Assembly: GCA_003224195.1 (NCBI GenBank)
Contig: QHYP01000012.1
Location: 1-7,583, forward strand
Length of the DNA stretch: 7,583 nt
DNA from: Acidobacteriota bacterium
GTDB lineage: Bacteria > Acidobacteriota > Terriglobia > Acidiferrales > UBA7541
Direction of reading: 5' to 3'
Part shown: positions 7,518 through 7,583 of the stretch, piece after piece
Layout of the letters: each line of letters opens with the position of its first letter
How positions within the stretch are numbered: the stretch's first letter is position 1
Notes under the pieces: model-generated
What the model was told of the DNA's origin: nothing
The model's database searches: none
The model's input: the letters and a program-made list of their open reading frames with translations, nothing else
Program-made: the position numbers and the translations under genes

Positions 7518-7583
7518 ATGCACCTCTGTAGGAACGGCCACCCCGGCAAAATGCCGCTGAAGTATCGATTTCTGAACGGGCAA
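7518..7583 (+). CDS. Possible 5' end of a following gene, cut by window edge
   Basis: An ATG at 7518 opens a frame that stays open to the window end (22 codons, MHLCRNGHPGKMPLKYRFLN and onward), with a second in-frame ATG at 7551. No good Shine-Dalgarno stands at the usual distance before either; an AGGAA lies about 17 bases before the second. The product is too short to recognise. It is listed because it lies 17 bp after the lyase-like gene on the same strand, matching the spacing of the operon. The open frame could equally be chance. Confidence 0.2.
   Translation, partial: MHLCRNGHPGKMPLKYRFLNGQ

Overview
This window is a compact block of five tandem plus-strand genes (the fourth broken by a frameshift) whose recognisable products all belong to exopolysaccharide or other surface-glycan biosynthesis. 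The coding sequence is moderately G+C-rich and Gram-negative-like in protein character. The lineage cannot be fixed from the sequence alone. Gene sets of this kind (AsnB-type amidotransferase, GT4 glycosyltransferases, nucleotide-sugar dehydrogenase, heparinase II/III-fold protein) are familiar from exopolysaccharide loci of environmental bacteria such as Planctomycetes, Nitrospirae, Acidobacteria and Proteobacteria.

Layout, left to right: (1) 2-1267, the C-terminal synthetase domain of a glutamine-dependent asparagine synthase/amidotransferase, with the N-terminal glutaminase domain lying outside the window. (2) 1296-2624, a complete GT4-family glycosyltransferase. (3) 2639-3964, a UDP-glucose/GDP-mannose dehydrogenase-family enzyme most like AlgD, GDP-mannose 6-dehydrogenase. 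(4) 4028-5162, a second GT-B glycosyltransferase split into two overlapping reading frames, with N half 4028-4495 and C half in another frame ending at 5162. (5) 5152-7500, a large heparinase II/III / alginate-lyase-like protein. The final 83 bases may hold the start of another gene.

Gene spacing is tight: 28 bp, ATGA overlap or 14 bp, 63 bp, overlap, 11-bp overlap. All genes run the same way and no convincing promoter or terminator is visible inside, so this reads as one operon segment. A plausible combined role, which is inference, is that the dehydrogenase makes GDP-mannuronate (or a related nucleotide uronate), the two glycosyltransferases build a uronate-containing repeat, the AsnB-like enzyme amidates a sugar carboxylate or supplies asparagine, and the lyase-fold protein trims, edits or recycles the polymer.

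The observation most worth checking is the frameshift in gene 4: both halves are well conserved and together give a normal-length enzyme. No RNA genes, CRISPR arrays, insertion sequences or attachment sites were seen.
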